A stretch of DNA of 64,000 nt from RPQJ01 sp963700045. Its GTDB lineage: Bacteria; Pseudomonadota; Gammaproteobacteria; Steroidobacterales; Steroidobacteraceae. The stretch is from positions 27,368 to 91,367 of the forward strand of contig CAVOWK010000028.1 of the NCBI GenBank assembly GCA_963700045.1. The letters are read 5' to 3'. The notes beneath the pieces were generated by a model, which worked only from the letters and a program-made list of their open reading frames with translations, searched no databases and was not told the origin of the DNA. Shown piece after piece: positions 37,223 to 45,956 of this stretch. Made by a program: the position numbers and the translations under genes. Positions within the stretch are counted from its first letter, which is position 1. Every line of letters starts with the position of its first letter.

Positions 37223-37346
37223 TACAAGACTGCGTGCTGCCGGGCCTCCTGCGGTCAGGCCCACGATCGTTCAGCATTGAGGGCGGATGCGCCAGCGAAT
37301 CCTGTTCCGCCGTCTGCGCGTGGCGCAGCAGAATCCGTCGCGCGCG

Positions 37347-38366
37347 TCAGTAGAGTCCCGAGCCTTTCGGCGGGAACAGGAACCGCAGCAGCGCGACCAT
37401 CGCGAGCACCAGCAGCGCCGCGACCGCGTTGTGCGCGGTGGCGAGCGGCAGCGGGAACGTCTTCAGCACCATGATCGGCCCGACGAGCCACTGCGTCACG
37501 AGCGCTGCCGCCAGGGCGATGCCGGCGGTGCGCACGCCGGGGGACTGACCGGTCCGCACGGCTTTCCACGCGACGAAACCGAGGACGAGCGCCGCCACGA
37601 TGGCGCCGAGCCGATGCGTGAAGTGAATCGCGACCCGGGCCGGGTGGTCGAGCACGCCGCCCTCGTAGTCGATGCCGAGACCGCGCCAGAGCACGAACGC
37701 ATCCTTGAAATCCATGGCCGGCCAGAACGAACGCTGGCAGGTCGGAAAGTCGGGGCAGGCCATGGCCGCGTAATTGGTGCTGACCCAGCCACCGAGCAGG
37801 ATCTGCGCGACCAGCACGACCATGCCGATCACGGCCCAGCGACGCAGGCTGTCCTCGGACTTCGGCCGTGAACGGCGCGTGGCCTGCAGCGCCATCCACC
37901 ACAGCAACGCCATCGTCGTCAGGCCGCCGGCGAGGTGCGCGGAAACGATCGCGGGTTTCAGCAGCAGCGTCACCGTCCACATGCCGAGCAGTCCCTGGAA
38001 GACGACGAGCCCGACGACGGCGAGCGGCAGGCGGAGCGGTTGCATCGCATCCCGCCGGTTGCGCCAGGCCAGCGCGCCGATGACCAGGATGACGAAACCC
38101 AGCGTCGTCGCGAGATACCGGTGCAGCATCTCCTTGAGCGCCTTCGCGTACTCGACCGGGCGCTCGGGGAACGCGGCGTTGGCGGCGGGATGGTTCTCGG
38201 CCGCCTGGCCGGCCGTGAGGTGGCCGTAGCAACCGGGCCAGTCGGGGCACCCGAGGCCCGCATGGCTCAGGCGCACGTAGGCGCCGAGCACGATGACGCA
38301 GAACGCCAGGATCGTGCCGAACAGGCACAGCCGGTGGAACGTGTTCAGTCGCGTCTTTGAATTCAC
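37347..38366 (-). CDS. ctaA: Heme A synthase (CtaA/COX15)
   Basis: A 339-residue, eight-helix protein. The N-terminus has VLGAYVRLSHAGLGCPDWPG with the Cys pair of the family, and the second half repeats the pattern (CPDFPTCQR, HRLGAIVAAL) with conserved His residues that bind heme. It oxidises heme O to heme A for the aa3 oxidase. It begins 8 bases after the SCO-like gene on the same strand. ctaB would be expected next but is separated by the toxin-antitoxin pair. Confidence 0.93.
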   Translation of the reverse strand: MNSKTRLNTFHRLCLFGTILAFCVIVLGAYVRLSHAGLGCPDWPGCYGHLTAGQAAENHPAANAAFPERPVEYAKALKEMLHRYLATTLGFVILVIGALAWRNRRDAMQPLRLPLAVVGLVVFQGLLGMWTVTLLLKPAIVSAHLAGGLTTMALLWWMALQATRRSRPKSEDSLRRWAVIGMVVLVAQILLGGWVSTNYAAMACPDFPTCQRSFWPAMDFKDAFVLWRGLGIDYEGGVLDHPARVAIHFTHRLGAIVAALVLGFVAWKAVRTGQSPGVRTAGIALAAALVTQWLVGPIMVLKTFPLPLATAHNAVAALLVLAMVALLRFLFPPKGSGLY

Positions 38367-38374
38367 GGCAGGTC

Positions 38375-38998
38375 TCAGCCTATGTGCGAGAGTCGCAACA
38401 GCTTCTTCAAATCCGTGAGCAGGGCCTTGTCCGGGGCTGCGGCAGAATAGCTGAGCACGAGGTTGCCGAGCGGATCGATCAGGTAGAGCCGGCCCGCGGC
38501 CGTCGGTGCGACGCCGTCGAACGCAGGAAATTTCGCGAGCAGCGCCTGCGAATCCGCGTCGTCGCCGGCGAGTGCGACCCGCAGGTCCACGTGTTCCGCC
38601 GCCATGAACTCCGTGTCGACGCGCGGCCCCGTCGCCAGGAACACACGCTGTACACGGTCCATGTCCTTGTTGAGCGCGATCCAGGACTGGCGCGACAGGT
38701 ACAGCGCCTTGCGGCAGCGTTCGTCACAAGCGCCATCGCCCAGGTACGCAATCGTCCATTTCCCTTGCAGGAAATCGGCGGCAGTGCGCGTGCCGTCCGG
38801 CTGCGCCAGCGCGACAGCCGGCAGCGGCACGGCCGGGTTGATCAGGTCGCCCTTGTTGGTGCCGCCGGCCGGTCGCCAGCCCGACCCGCCGTAGTACAGC
38901 CAGAAGGCCACGAGCAGCGGCACGAAAAAGAGGGATGCCAGGAAGACGAGCTGGCGGCGGCCGCGCCGGCGCTGGGTGTCTGCGATCGGTGCGTTCAT
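38375..38998 (-). CDS. SCO1/SenC-like cytochrome oxidase assembly protein
   Basis: A 207-residue protein with one N-terminal membrane anchor (about 18-38) and a thioredoxin-like periplasmic domain. The CDERC motif (C-x3-C, about residue 90) is the copper/thiol motif of SCO proteins, and DPLGNLVLSY near the C-terminus resembles the SCO end. The rest is divergent from classical SCO1. Placed between SURF1 and ctaA it most likely helps deliver copper or reducing power to oxidase subunit II. Confidence 0.8.
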   Translation of the reverse strand: MNAPIADTQRRRGRRQLVFLASLFFVPLLVAFWLYYGGSGWRPAGGTNKGDLINPAVPLPAVALAQPDGTRTAADFLQGKWTIAYLGDGACDERCRKALYLSRQSWIALNKDMDRVQRVFLATGPRVDTEFMAAEHVDLRVALAGDDADSQALLAKFPAFDGVAPTAAGRLYLIDPLGNLVLSYSAAAPDKALLTDLKKLLRLSHIG

Positions 38999-39052
38999 GG
39001 CTGGGTGCTGGCGATCAATGTGTTCATGGCTGGGTGCCGGCGCTGGGCGTGC

Positions 39053-39829
39053 TCATGGTGAGCCGGAAGTCGAGTCCGTGGGTGCCGGCGCCGCGCCCGG
39101 GAGGCGACGCACGCTGAGGGCAATGAAGATCACCAGCGCCGCGAGCGCCAACGCGAACCACTGGATCGCGTACGCCAGGTGGCGCTCGGGACCGAACTGC
39201 ATGGCGGGACGCCAGACGCGCTCGTAGCCGTTGGGCGCCGCCGGATCGAGCAGGACGATCCTCGATTCGACCTTGCCGCCCAGCACTTTTTCGATGTCCT
39301 GCTGTTGCGGGAAATTCAGCACGCGCGGCCAGCCTGCGTCGCCGGCGACGCCCGCGTCACCGACGCGCACGCCCGGAGCGGGCAGCGTATCGAGGCGACC
39401 GGACACGGCGCGGAATTCGGGCGACACGAACACCTGCGGCAGGTCCTGGCGCGTGGCACCGAGCGGCACCCAGCCGCGATCGACCAGCAGCAGGCGCTCG
39501 CTGCCTTCGCGCCGGAAAGGCGTCAGCACGCGAAACCCGGGCGAGCCCGCCTGCGAAGGCATGTTGTCGAGCAGGATCTGGCGCGCAGGTTCGTAATGGC
39601 CTTCGGCCCGCACGTGCTGGTAGCGCGTCAGTTCGTCGACGGTGACGTCGCCCCTGAGTTCGACGCTCGACTGGGTGCCCCGCTGGAACGACTCGATCAT
39701 CGCCTGCTTTTCGCGCGCGCGGCCCACCTGCCACCAGCCCAGCGCAACGGCGACTGCGAGCACCGCGACGGTCAGCAGCGCCGCCCACAAGCGTGGGGCG
39801 AACTCGCGATTGGCAATCCGCAGGCTCAT
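39053..39829 (-). CDS. SURF1 family oxidase assembly protein
   Basis: A 258-residue protein with two terminal membrane helices (about 14-33 and 222-243) around a periplasmic domain. The family signatures GWWQVGRA, GHYEP, LDNMPSQAGSPGFRVLTPFR and VDRGWVPLG are clear. SURF1 helps insert heme A into oxidase subunit I. It lies between the DUF2909 gene (divergent) and the SCO-like gene (54 bases downstream). Confidence 0.93.
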   Translation of the reverse strand: MSLRIANREFAPRLWAALLTVAVLAVAVALGWWQVGRAREKQAMIESFQRGTQSSVELRGDVTVDELTRYQHVRAEGHYEPARQILLDNMPSQAGSPGFRVLTPFRREGSERLLLVDRGWVPLGATRQDLPQVFVSPEFRAVSGRLDTLPAPGVRVGDAGVAGDAGWPRVLNFPQQQDIEKVLGGKVESRIVLLDPAAPNGYERVWRPAMQFGPERHLAYAIQWFALALAALVIFIALSVRRLPGAAPAPTDSTSGSP

Positions 39830-39836
39830 TTATACT
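39810..39836 (+). promoter_or_regulatory. Possible sigma-70 promoter for the DUF2909 gene
   Basis: TTGGCA (39810-39815) and TATACT (39831-39836) are separated by 15 bases, slightly short of the usual 17, and lie over the SURF1 start codon, 40 bases before the DUF2909 ATG. Confidence 0.35.
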
Positions 39837-39875
39837 TCGCACCGGCAGCATTCGCGCCGCGCAGACAGACCGACC

Positions 39876-40082
39876 ATGCTCATCAAGTTTCTCATCGTCG
39901 TCGTCCTCGTCGCCATCATCCTGAGCCTGTTTTCCGGGCTCTTCCACCTGGTGAAGGAAGAGGGCAAGTCGCGGCGGATGGTCAATGCGCTGACCGTGCG
40001 CATCGTGCTGTCGGTCGCGCTGTTCATTCTATTGTTCATCGCATGGTATGCGGGGCTGATCACGCCGCACCATGTGAGGTGA
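39876..40082 (+). CDS. DUF2909 small membrane protein
   Basis: A 68-residue protein with two helices: MLIKFLIVVVLVAIILSLFS then GLFHLVKEEGKSRRMVNALT and a second helix RIVLSVALFILLFIAW. This is the DUF2909 pattern, a small protein commonly found beside SURF1 and the cytochrome oxidase genes in gammaproteobacteria; its role is unknown. It is divergent from SURF1 with 46 bases between the starts. A 9-base array begins at its stop codon. Confidence 0.9.
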   Translation: MLIKFLIVVVLVAIILSLFSGLFHLVKEEGKSRRMVNALTVRIVLSVALFILLFIAWYAGLITPHHVR

Positions 40083-40168
40083 GGAAGGGGGAGGAAGGGG
40101 AGGAAGGGGAGGAAGGGGAGGAAGGGGAGGAAGGGCAGGAAGGAGCAGGAAGGGCAGGAAGGACAAGA
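40081..40168 (+). repeat. 9-base tandem array B (GGAAGGGGA units)
   Basis: Eight or nine units of GGAAGGGGA begin at the DUF2909 stop and grade into GGAAGGGCA and GGAAGGACA. It occupies the 3' untranslated region before the terminator at 40216-40242. Confidence 0.92.
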
Positions 40169-40215
40169 AGCGTTACTCAAACATCTCGACCATCGGGAAT
40201 AGAGAATTCCAAGTA

Positions 40216-40242
40216 AAGAAGGCCGGCATTGCCGGCCTTCTT
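40216..40242. terminator. Bidirectional intrinsic terminator between DUF2909 and ctaE
   Basis: AAGAAGGCCGGC-ATT-GCCGGCCTTCTT is a perfect 12-base stem with a three-base loop, followed by TTCATTT on the plus strand. It sits between two convergent transcripts and can serve both. Array B lies on its left and array C, in the reverse orientation, on its right. Confidence 0.85.
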
Positions 40243-40285
40243 CATTTGGGGGGCAGGGCAGACGTCAGTCGGCGTGCGAACTAAA

Positions 40286-40340
40286 CCTTCCGCCCTTCCG
40301 CCCTTCCGCCCTTCCGCCCTTCCGCCCTTCCTCCCCTTCC
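40286..40340 (-). repeat. 9-base tandem array C (reverse orientation)
   Basis: Five units of CTTCCGCCC followed by CTTCCTCCCC. On the minus strand these read GGGCGGAAG and GGAGGAAG, so this is the array-B family inverted. It lies directly downstream of the ctaE stop (40342). Confidence 0.9.
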
Positions 40341-40341
40341 G

Positions 40342-41223
40342 TCAGAGCCAGTAGACGAAGATGAAGAGCCCCAGCCAGACCACGTCGACGAAATGCCAGT
40401 ACCAGGCCACGGCTTCGAAGGCGAAGTGCTGCTTGGGCGTGAAGTGGCCCTTCATCACGCGCAGCCAGATCACGACCAGCATGATGGCGCCCAGCGTCAC
40501 GTGCAGGCCGTGGAAGCCGGTGAGCATGAAGAACGTCGAGCCGTAGATGCCGCTGCCGAGCGTCAGGTTCAGCTCGTGGTAGGCGTGCGCGTACTCGGTG
40601 GCCTGCAGGTAGACGAAGAAGAAGCCCAGCAGGAACGTCAGGCCGAGGAAAATCTTGAGGATGCCGCGGTTACCCGCCTGCAGCGCGTGATGCGCGATGG
40701 TGATCGTCACGCCCGACGTGAGCAGGATCGCGGTGTTGATCGCCGGCAGGCCGAACGCCGGGATCGTCTCGAACGCGCCGCCGACGGCGGCCGGGCCGTT
40801 GGTCGGCCAGGTCGGCTCGAAGTCCTGCCACAGGAACAGGTTGCTCAGGTACTTGGCGCCCTCGCCGCCGAGCCACGGCACCGACAGGTTGCGCGCGTAG
40901 TACAGCGCGCCGAAGAACGCGGCGAAGAACATCACTTCCGAGAAGATGAACCACATCATCCCCATGCGGAACGAGCGGTCGACGCCCGCGTTGTACATGC
41001 CGGCCTGGCTCTCACCGATGACGGTGCCGAACCAGCCGTAGAACATGAACAGCACGGAGGCGAAACCCGCCCAGAAGATGAAGGGCGCCATGTTCACGCC
41101 GTTCAGCAGCGCGGCGGCGCCGAGCATCGTGACGAACAGCGAGACGGAGCCGATGATGGGCCACTTGCTGCCGTGCGGGATGTAGTACTTCCCCGCGTCG
41201 TGCGCGGTTTGAGCGTGGGCCAT
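40342..41223 (-). CDS. ctaE: Cytochrome c oxidase subunit III
   Basis: A 293-residue, seven-helix protein with the COX3 signatures: YYIPHGSKWPIIGS at the start, MWFIFSEVMFFAAFFGALYY, and HALQAGNRG followed by the C-terminal GFHGLHVTLGAIMLVVIWLR and WYWHFVDVVWLGLFIFVYWL. It stabilises subunit I of the aa3 oxidase. The start MAHAQTAHD (41223) is chosen over the longer frame. It is the last gene of ctaC-ctaD-small protein-ctaG-ctaE. Confidence 0.95.
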   Translation of the reverse strand: MAHAQTAHDAGKYYIPHGSKWPIIGSVSLFVTMLGAAALLNGVNMAPFIFWAGFASVLFMFYGWFGTVIGESQAGMYNAGVDRSFRMGMMWFIFSEVMFFAAFFGALYYARNLSVPWLGGEGAKYLSNLFLWQDFEPTWPTNGPAAVGGAFETIPAFGLPAINTAILLTSGVTITIAHHALQAGNRGILKIFLGLTFLLGFFFVYLQATEYAHAYHELNLTLGSGIYGSTFFMLTGFHGLHVTLGAIMLVVIWLRVMKGHFTPKQHFAFEAVAWYWHFVDVVWLGLFIFVYWL

Positions 41224-41282
41224 GTGGTCTGCCTCTGTGTCTGTCTTGTGCTGACTGCGAACCGTTAAACCAAAGCCGGACG

Positions 41283-41849
41283 TCACTGCTGCGTGACTGC
41301 CGCCGCCAGCCGCGCGGGCTCCGCGTCGGCCACCGTGTACATCGAGTAGGCGAGCGTCATCCGGTCCACGTCCTGCGGCAGGCCGGGGGCGACGATGAAG
41401 CGCACCGTGAATTCCCGCTGTTCTCCCGCCTTGAACGTCTGCGGCGTGAAGCAGAAGCACTCGGTCTTCTGCAGGTACTTCGCCGTCGTCGCCGGGGCGA
41501 CGCTCGGGATCGCCTGGCCGACCACCGGCACGGAGGCACGGCTCGTGACCAGGAACTTCGCCTCGTGGAGCTGCCCCGGCTGCAGCTTCATCGAGCGCGT
41601 CTCGGGCGTGAGCTCGAACGCGCTGCCCGGCGGGATCATCGACATGAACTCGAGCGTGACCTCGCGGCCCGCGCCGGCCGCGGACGCCTGGATCGCGGAC
41701 GGTGCCGTGTTGACGCGGATGCCCGCAGCCTCGCAGATCACGTCGTAGAGCGGCACGAGCGCGAAGCCGAACGCGAAACTGCCCGCCACCATCACCCAGA
41801 GGCTCCGGGTCAGCGAGCGGTTCATGCCGGCTTGTTGCGTGCTGCTCAT
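41283..41849 (-). CDS. ctaG: Cytochrome c oxidase assembly protein CtaG (Cox11)
   Basis: A 188-residue protein with one N-terminal helix and a periplasmic immunoglobulin-like domain. KTECFCFTPQ contains the C-x-C copper site of Cox11. FALVPLYDVICEAAGI and the ending DRMTLAYSMYTV are diagnostic. It donates copper to the CuB centre of subunit I. It is 60 bases upstream of ctaE and starts 13 bases after the small protein gene. Confidence 0.95.
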   Translation of the reverse strand: MSSTQQAGMNRSLTRSLWVMVAGSFAFGFALVPLYDVICEAAGIRVNTAPSAIQASAAGAGREVTLEFMSMIPPGSAFELTPETRSMKLQPGQLHEAKFLVTSRASVPVVGQAIPSVAPATTAKYLQKTECFCFTPQTFKAGEQREFTVRFIVAPGLPQDVDRMTLAYSMYTVADAEPARLAAAVTQQ

Positions 41850-41862
41850 GCCGCGAGCCGCC

Positions 41863-41991
41863 TCAGGGCTGCGCCTTCATCACGCCCGAGGCGATGAAGG
41901 CGACATAGATGGCGATCGCAACCACCGCCAGCACGATGGCTGAACGGCGGATGCGACGGCGCTGCTCTGCGGTGGGGTCGCGCTCGGCCAT
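41863..41991 (-). CDS. Small single-helix protein of the oxidase cluster
   Basis: A 42-residue protein beginning MAERDPTAEQRRRIRRSAIV, with a basic amphipathic start and one helix (about 20-38). Proteins of this size and layout are common between ctaD and ctaG in beta- and gammaproteobacteria and are called cytochrome oxidase small assembly proteins. The start at 41991 gives the sensible short product; the longer frame overlaps ctaD. It ends 13 bases before ctaG. Confidence 0.7.
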   Translation of the reverse strand: MAERDPTAEQRRRIRRSAIVLAVVAIAIYVAFIASGVMKAQP

Positions 41992-42010
41992 TTCGTTCAA
42001 CGCCGCGTCC

Positions 42011-43612
42011 TTACTTGACGACCGGAGCGTCTTCGAACGTGTGGTACGGAGCCGGCGACGGCACCGTCCACTCGAGGCCGTGGTTGTACGCGCCTTCCCA
42101 CACGTGGTCCGACGCCTTGGCGCCGCCACGCGCGCACTTGATGATGATGTACACGAACAGCAGCTGCGACAGGCCGAAGCCGAACGCGCCGATCGAGGAC
42201 ACCATGTTCCAGTCGGCGAACTGCGTCGAGTAGTCCGGGATGCGGCGCGGCATGCCGGCCAGGCCGAGGAAGTGCTGCGGGAAGAACAGCAGGTTGACGA
42301 AGATCGTCGACAGCCAGAAGTGCCGGTTGGCGAGCTTGATGTCGTACATGTGGCCGGTCCACTTCGGCAGCCAGTAGTAGACGCCCGCCATGATGGCGAA
42401 CACCGCGCCCGGCACCAGCACGTAGTGGAAGTGCGCCACGATGAAGTAGGTGTCGTGGTACTGGAAGTCGGCCGGGGCGATGCCCATCATCAGGCCGGAG
42501 AAGCCGCCGATCGTGAACAGGAACAGGAACGCCAGCGCGAACAGCATCGGCGGTTCGAACGTCAGCGAGCCCCGCCACATCGTCGCGGTCCAGTTGAACA
42601 CCTTCACGCCCGTCGGCACGGCGATCAGCATCGTGCTCAGCATGAAGAACATCTGGCCGGCGAGCGGCATGCCCACCGTGAACATGTGGTGCGCCCAGAC
42701 GATGAACGACAGGAACGCGATCGAGGCGGTCGCGTAGACCATGGCGTCGTAGCCGAACAGCTTCTTGCGCGAGAACGTCGGGATGATCTCCGACACGATC
42801 CCGAACGCGGGCAGGATCATGATGTAGACCTCGGGGTGCCCGAAGAACCAGAAGATGTGCTGGTAGAGCACCGGGTCGCCGCCGCCGGCCGCGGCGAAGA
42901 ACGTGGTGTGGAAGAAGTGGTCGGTGAGCAGCATCGTCACCGCGCCCGCGAACACCGGCATCACGGCGATCAGCAGGTAGGCCGTGATCAGCCACGTCCA
43001 GACGAACAGCGGCATCTTCAGCAGGCCCATGCCCGGCGCGCGCAGGTTCATGATCGTGACGATGATGTTGATCGCGCCCATGATCGACGAGGCGCCCGCG
43101 AGGTGGATCGCGAAGATCGCGAGCGGGAACGCATCACCGGTCTGCAGCACGAGCGGCGGGTACAGCGTCCAGCCGGCCGCCGGGCCGCCGCCCGGCATGA
43201 ACAGCGACAGGATCAGCAGCGAGAACGCCGCGACCAGCAGCCAGAAGCTGAAGTTGTTCATGCGTGGCAGCGCCATGTCGGGCGCGCCGATCTGCAGCGG
43301 GATCATCCAGTTGGCGAGGCCGACCGTCGCGGGCATGACCGCGCCGAACACCATGATCAGCGCGTGCACCGTCGTCATGGTGTTGAAGAACTGCGGGTCG
43401 ACCAGCTGCATGCCGGGCATGAACAGCTCGGCGCGGATCACCAGCGCCATCGCGCCGCCGATGAAGAACATGACGAGACTGAAGATCAGGTACATCGTGC
43501 CGATGTCCTTGTGATTCGTCGTCGTCAGCCAGCGCATGATGCCCTTCGCCGGGCCATGGTCGTCGTGGTGGTCGTGCGCGGCGGCTTGGCCGTGAGTCTG
43601 GGAAGCGCTCAT
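42011..43612 (-). CDS. ctaD: Cytochrome c oxidase subunit I
   Basis: A 533-residue, 12-helix protein. The heme a3/CuB site is recognised in WFFGHPEVYIMILPAFGIVS (with the His-Tyr pair of GHPEVY) and in VWAHHMFTVGM. The N-terminus TTTNHKDIGTMYLIF is standard. It is the catalytic subunit that reduces oxygen to water and pumps protons. The start MSASQTHGQ (43612) lies 8 bases after the ctaC stop, with a His/Asp-rich leader before the first helix. Confidence 0.97.
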   Translation of the reverse strand: MSASQTHGQAAAHDHHDDHGPAKGIMRWLTTTNHKDIGTMYLIFSLVMFFIGGAMALVIRAELFMPGMQLVDPQFFNTMTTVHALIMVFGAVMPATVGLANWMIPLQIGAPDMALPRMNNFSFWLLVAAFSLLILSLFMPGGGPAAGWTLYPPLVLQTGDAFPLAIFAIHLAGASSIMGAINIIVTIMNLRAPGMGLLKMPLFVWTWLITAYLLIAVMPVFAGAVTMLLTDHFFHTTFFAAAGGGDPVLYQHIFWFFGHPEVYIMILPAFGIVSEIIPTFSRKKLFGYDAMVYATASIAFLSFIVWAHHMFTVGMPLAGQMFFMLSTMLIAVPTGVKVFNWTATMWRGSLTFEPPMLFALAFLFLFTIGGFSGLMMGIAPADFQYHDTYFIVAHFHYVLVPGAVFAIMAGVYYWLPKWTGHMYDIKLANRHFWLSTIFVNLLFFPQHFLGLAGMPRRIPDYSTQFADWNMVSSIGAFGFGLSQLLFVYIIIKCARGGAKASDHVWEGAYNHGLEWTVPSPAPYHTFEDAPVVK

Positions 43613-43620
43613 TTGATCGA

Positions 43621-44511
43621 TTACTCCGCGTTCGCGACCAGCACGGTCGTCGTCTCGTTGGCATTCGTCGTCGTCACGGCCGCGGTCTGTGCCGCGGGCG
43701 CTGCAGCGGCCTGGCGCGCAGCCTTCTGGCTGGCGAGCCAGCTGTCGTACTCGGCCTGCTCGACGACGCGGACCACCACCGGCATGAAGCCGTGGTCGCG
43801 GCCGCAGAGCTCGGCGCACTGGCCGCGGTACGTGCCGACCTTGTCGGCCCGGAACCACAGCTCGTTGATGTAACCGGGGATCGCGTCCTTCTTCATGCCG
43901 AAGTCCGGCACCCACCAGTTGTGGATGACGTCGGCGGCGGTGACCAGCATGCGCACCTTCTTGTTGACCGGCACGACCATCGGGTTGTCGACTTCGAGCA
44001 GGTAGTTCTCGACGGTGTGGACGTCGATGCCCGAATTGACCTGCCGGGCTTCGTTGCTGGTCTGCGCCAGCGTGGAGAAATACGAGACGCCTTCGTCGAC
44101 GTAGTCGTACTGCCACTTCCACTGGTAGCCGGTGGCCTTGATGGTCATGTCGGCGCCGCGGGTGTCGTCGATCTTCACCAGCGTGCGCGCCGCGGGAACG
44201 GCCATCGCGACCAGGATCATGACCGGGATCACGGTCCAGATGATCTCGGCCTTGGTGTTGTGTTCGAAGGTGGCCGGCACGGCGCCCTTCGACTTACGGA
44301 ACGTGGCGATCGAATAGATCATCACGCTGAACACGGCCACGGCGATGACGACGCAGATCCAGAGGATCATCATGTGCAGGCCATAGATCTCGCGGCTCAG
44401 TTCCGTGACGCCTTCGCGCAGGTTCAGGGTCCAGGCAGCCGCTGCCGGCACCGACCACAGTGCGGCCAGGGCCGTCGCGGAAATGGCCCCGAGGGCACGC
44501 TTCATCTTCAT
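43621..44511 (-). CDS. ctaC: Cytochrome c oxidase subunit II
   Basis: A 296-residue protein with a signal peptide, two membrane helices and a cupredoxin domain. The CuA ligands are in HNWWVPDFGMKKDAIPG and CAELCGRDHGFMPV. An Ala/Thr-rich tail of about 35 residues follows and there is no fused cytochrome c domain. It accepts electrons from cytochrome c. The ATG at 44511 is preferred to an upstream one (44547); the next in-frame ATG is only six bases inside. Confidence 0.95.
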   Translation of the reverse strand: MKMKRALGAISATALAALWSVPAAAAWTLNLREGVTELSREIYGLHMMILWICVVIAVAVFSVMIYSIATFRKSKGAVPATFEHNTKAEIIWTVIPVMILVAMAVPAARTLVKIDDTRGADMTIKATGYQWKWQYDYVDEGVSYFSTLAQTSNEARQVNSGIDVHTVENYLLEVDNPMVVPVNKKVRMLVTAADVIHNWWVPDFGMKKDAIPGYINELWFRADKVGTYRGQCAELCGRDHGFMPVVVRVVEQAEYDSWLASQKAARQAAAAPAAQTAAVTTTNANETTTVLVANAE

Positions 44512-44589
44512 TGGCACTACCGAAACTCCCGTGTCATTGACCGGCACCGCCCGCCAGGGACGGGCCCGACCCGCGCACCGGGCCGGTCG

Positions 44590-45108
44590 TCAGGACCGTG
44601 CCTCCAGCGCAGGGGATTCGCTCGACTTGCCCACCAGCTGGCGGAGACGCCCGGCCAGGCCGATGCGCTCCTCTTCGGTGAGGAAACGTCCCACCTCGCA
44701 GGCGCGACCGTGCGACTCGATGACGAGCCGGCTCGGGTGCCTCGCCACTGGCGGGTCGCGCAGTTTAACCGTCGCCCAATGGCGTGCAAATACCGTGCGG
44801 CTGGGTCGGGCGAAACCATGACGCTCGACCACCACCGAATCGTCGGTAATTAGAATGAGTTCACGTTGTCGGCCGACGCGCATGCTCGCACGGACGGCCC
44901 ACCAGAGCAGGCCGATTTCGAGTCCCGCGAACGGCAGGATCGGCCAGAGGCCCTGCATGGCGAAGTATCCCGCGGTGCCGAAGGTGACCAGCGCCAGGCC
45001 GCCCACGAACCGGCGCGCGGACTGCGGGGTCAGCGAGCAATTCGGCGCCAGCTCGATCCGGTGACCGGACTCGGTGGCGGGATGGGATTCGAACGTCGAA
45101 ACCACCAT
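44590..45108 (-). CDS. DUF2244 domain protein
   Basis: A 172-residue protein with two close helices (about 34-70) in an otherwise soluble sequence. The pattern LAPNCSLTPQSARRFVGGLA and RELILITDDSVVVER matches the DUF2244 integral membrane family often found next to the cytochrome oxidase genes. Function unknown. It lies about 80 bases upstream of ctaC and 20 bases downstream of bioD, on the same strand. Confidence 0.8.
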   Translation of the reverse strand: MVVSTFESHPATESGHRIELAPNCSLTPQSARRFVGGLALVTFGTAGYFAMQGLWPILPFAGLEIGLLWWAVRASMRVGRQRELILITDDSVVVERHGFARPSRTVFARHWATVKLRDPPVARHPSRLVIESHGRACEVGRFLTEEERIGLAGRLRQLVGKSSESPALEARS

Positions 45109-45127
45109 GGCAGCGCGAATTTACAGG

Positions 45128-45847
45128 CTAGCGCCGTACCGCAGCCAGCAGCGTCTCGCGCAGGCGCACACCGCCGCTGACGTCGAGCACGGCGTTGCCG
45201 AAAGCGGAGCGCTCGGGCGTCCAGCCGGTGATCGCCAGCGGTGGCGCGCCCAGCAACCGCTCGAGGGTGGCCACGTTGGCGGACTGGCGTTCGAACCCGG
45301 GGTCGATCTCGTTGGCGATCCAGCCCAGCAGGCGGCAACGGCCCGCGACGTGGATGGCTTCGGCGGTGAGCCGGGCATGATTGAGGCAGCCGAGCGTGGT
45401 CCCGACCACCAGGATCACGCCGAGGCCGAGGGTTTCGGGCAGGTCGCTCAGGAACCCTTCCGGGTACAGCGGTACGCGCCATCCGCCCGCGCCTTCGACC
45501 AGCGCGAACTCCGCATCCACCGTGACCCGCTCGTACCACTCCACTAGAGAGTTGAGTGGCGTGACTTGTCCGGCTTCTTCCGCCGCGAGGTGCGGGGCAA
45601 TGGCCGGCTCGAAGCACCACGGGTTGACGCTCTCGTAGGGCAGTGGCAGCGGCGCGGCCGCCTGCAGTTCCAGCGCGTCGCTGTTGCGGAGCAGTTCGCC
45701 CGGACCCCGGCGTTCGCTGCCGCTGGCGATGGGTTTCAGGCCCACGGCCTGCACGCCTTCCGCCGCCAGCAGCCGGAGGATTGCGGCGGAGACCGCCGTC
45801 TTGCCGACGCCGGTGTTGGTGCCGGTGATGAAGAGGCCTGGGGTCAT
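45128..45847 (-). CDS. bioD: ATP-dependent dethiobiotin synthetase
   Basis: A 239-residue P-loop enzyme starting MTPGLFITGTNTGVGKTAVS with the BioD nucleotide motif GTNTGVGKT. KPIASG and VEGAGGW are the diaminopelargonate/ATP signatures. It closes the ureido ring in biotin synthesis using CO2. It is separated from bioC by an orphan Phd antitoxin gene and array D, instead of being directly in the bio operon. Array D begins at its start codon. Confidence 0.95.
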   Translation of the reverse strand: MTPGLFITGTNTGVGKTAVSAAILRLLAAEGVQAVGLKPIASGSERRGPGELLRNSDALELQAAAPLPLPYESVNPWCFEPAIAPHLAAEEAGQVTPLNSLVEWYERVTVDAEFALVEGAGGWRVPLYPEGFLSDLPETLGLGVILVVGTTLGCLNHARLTAEAIHVAGRCRLLGWIANEIDPGFERQSANVATLERLLGAPPLAITGWTPERSAFGNAVLDVSGGVRLRETLLAAVRR

Positions 45848-45905
45848 GGGGAAGGGGAGGAGGAGGAAGGGAGGAAGGGGAGGAAGGGGAGGAAGGGCGG
45901 GAAGG
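45848..45905 (+). repeat. 9-base tandem array D
   Basis: GGGGAAGGGGAGGAGGAGG followed by units of AAGGGGAGG and a final AAGGGCGGG. It abuts the bioD start codon on one side and lies about 50 bases from the phd stop on the other. Confidence 0.88.
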
Positions 45906-45956
45906 CACGAGTCCGTGTGCAGGCGTCGGGATCGCCACGGCGAGCTGGGTCGGCGG

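Noticed and set aside
41909..43873. 654-codon plus-strand frame opposite ctaD
   Set aside because: Low-complexity Arg/Asp/His-rich shadow of the oxidase gene.
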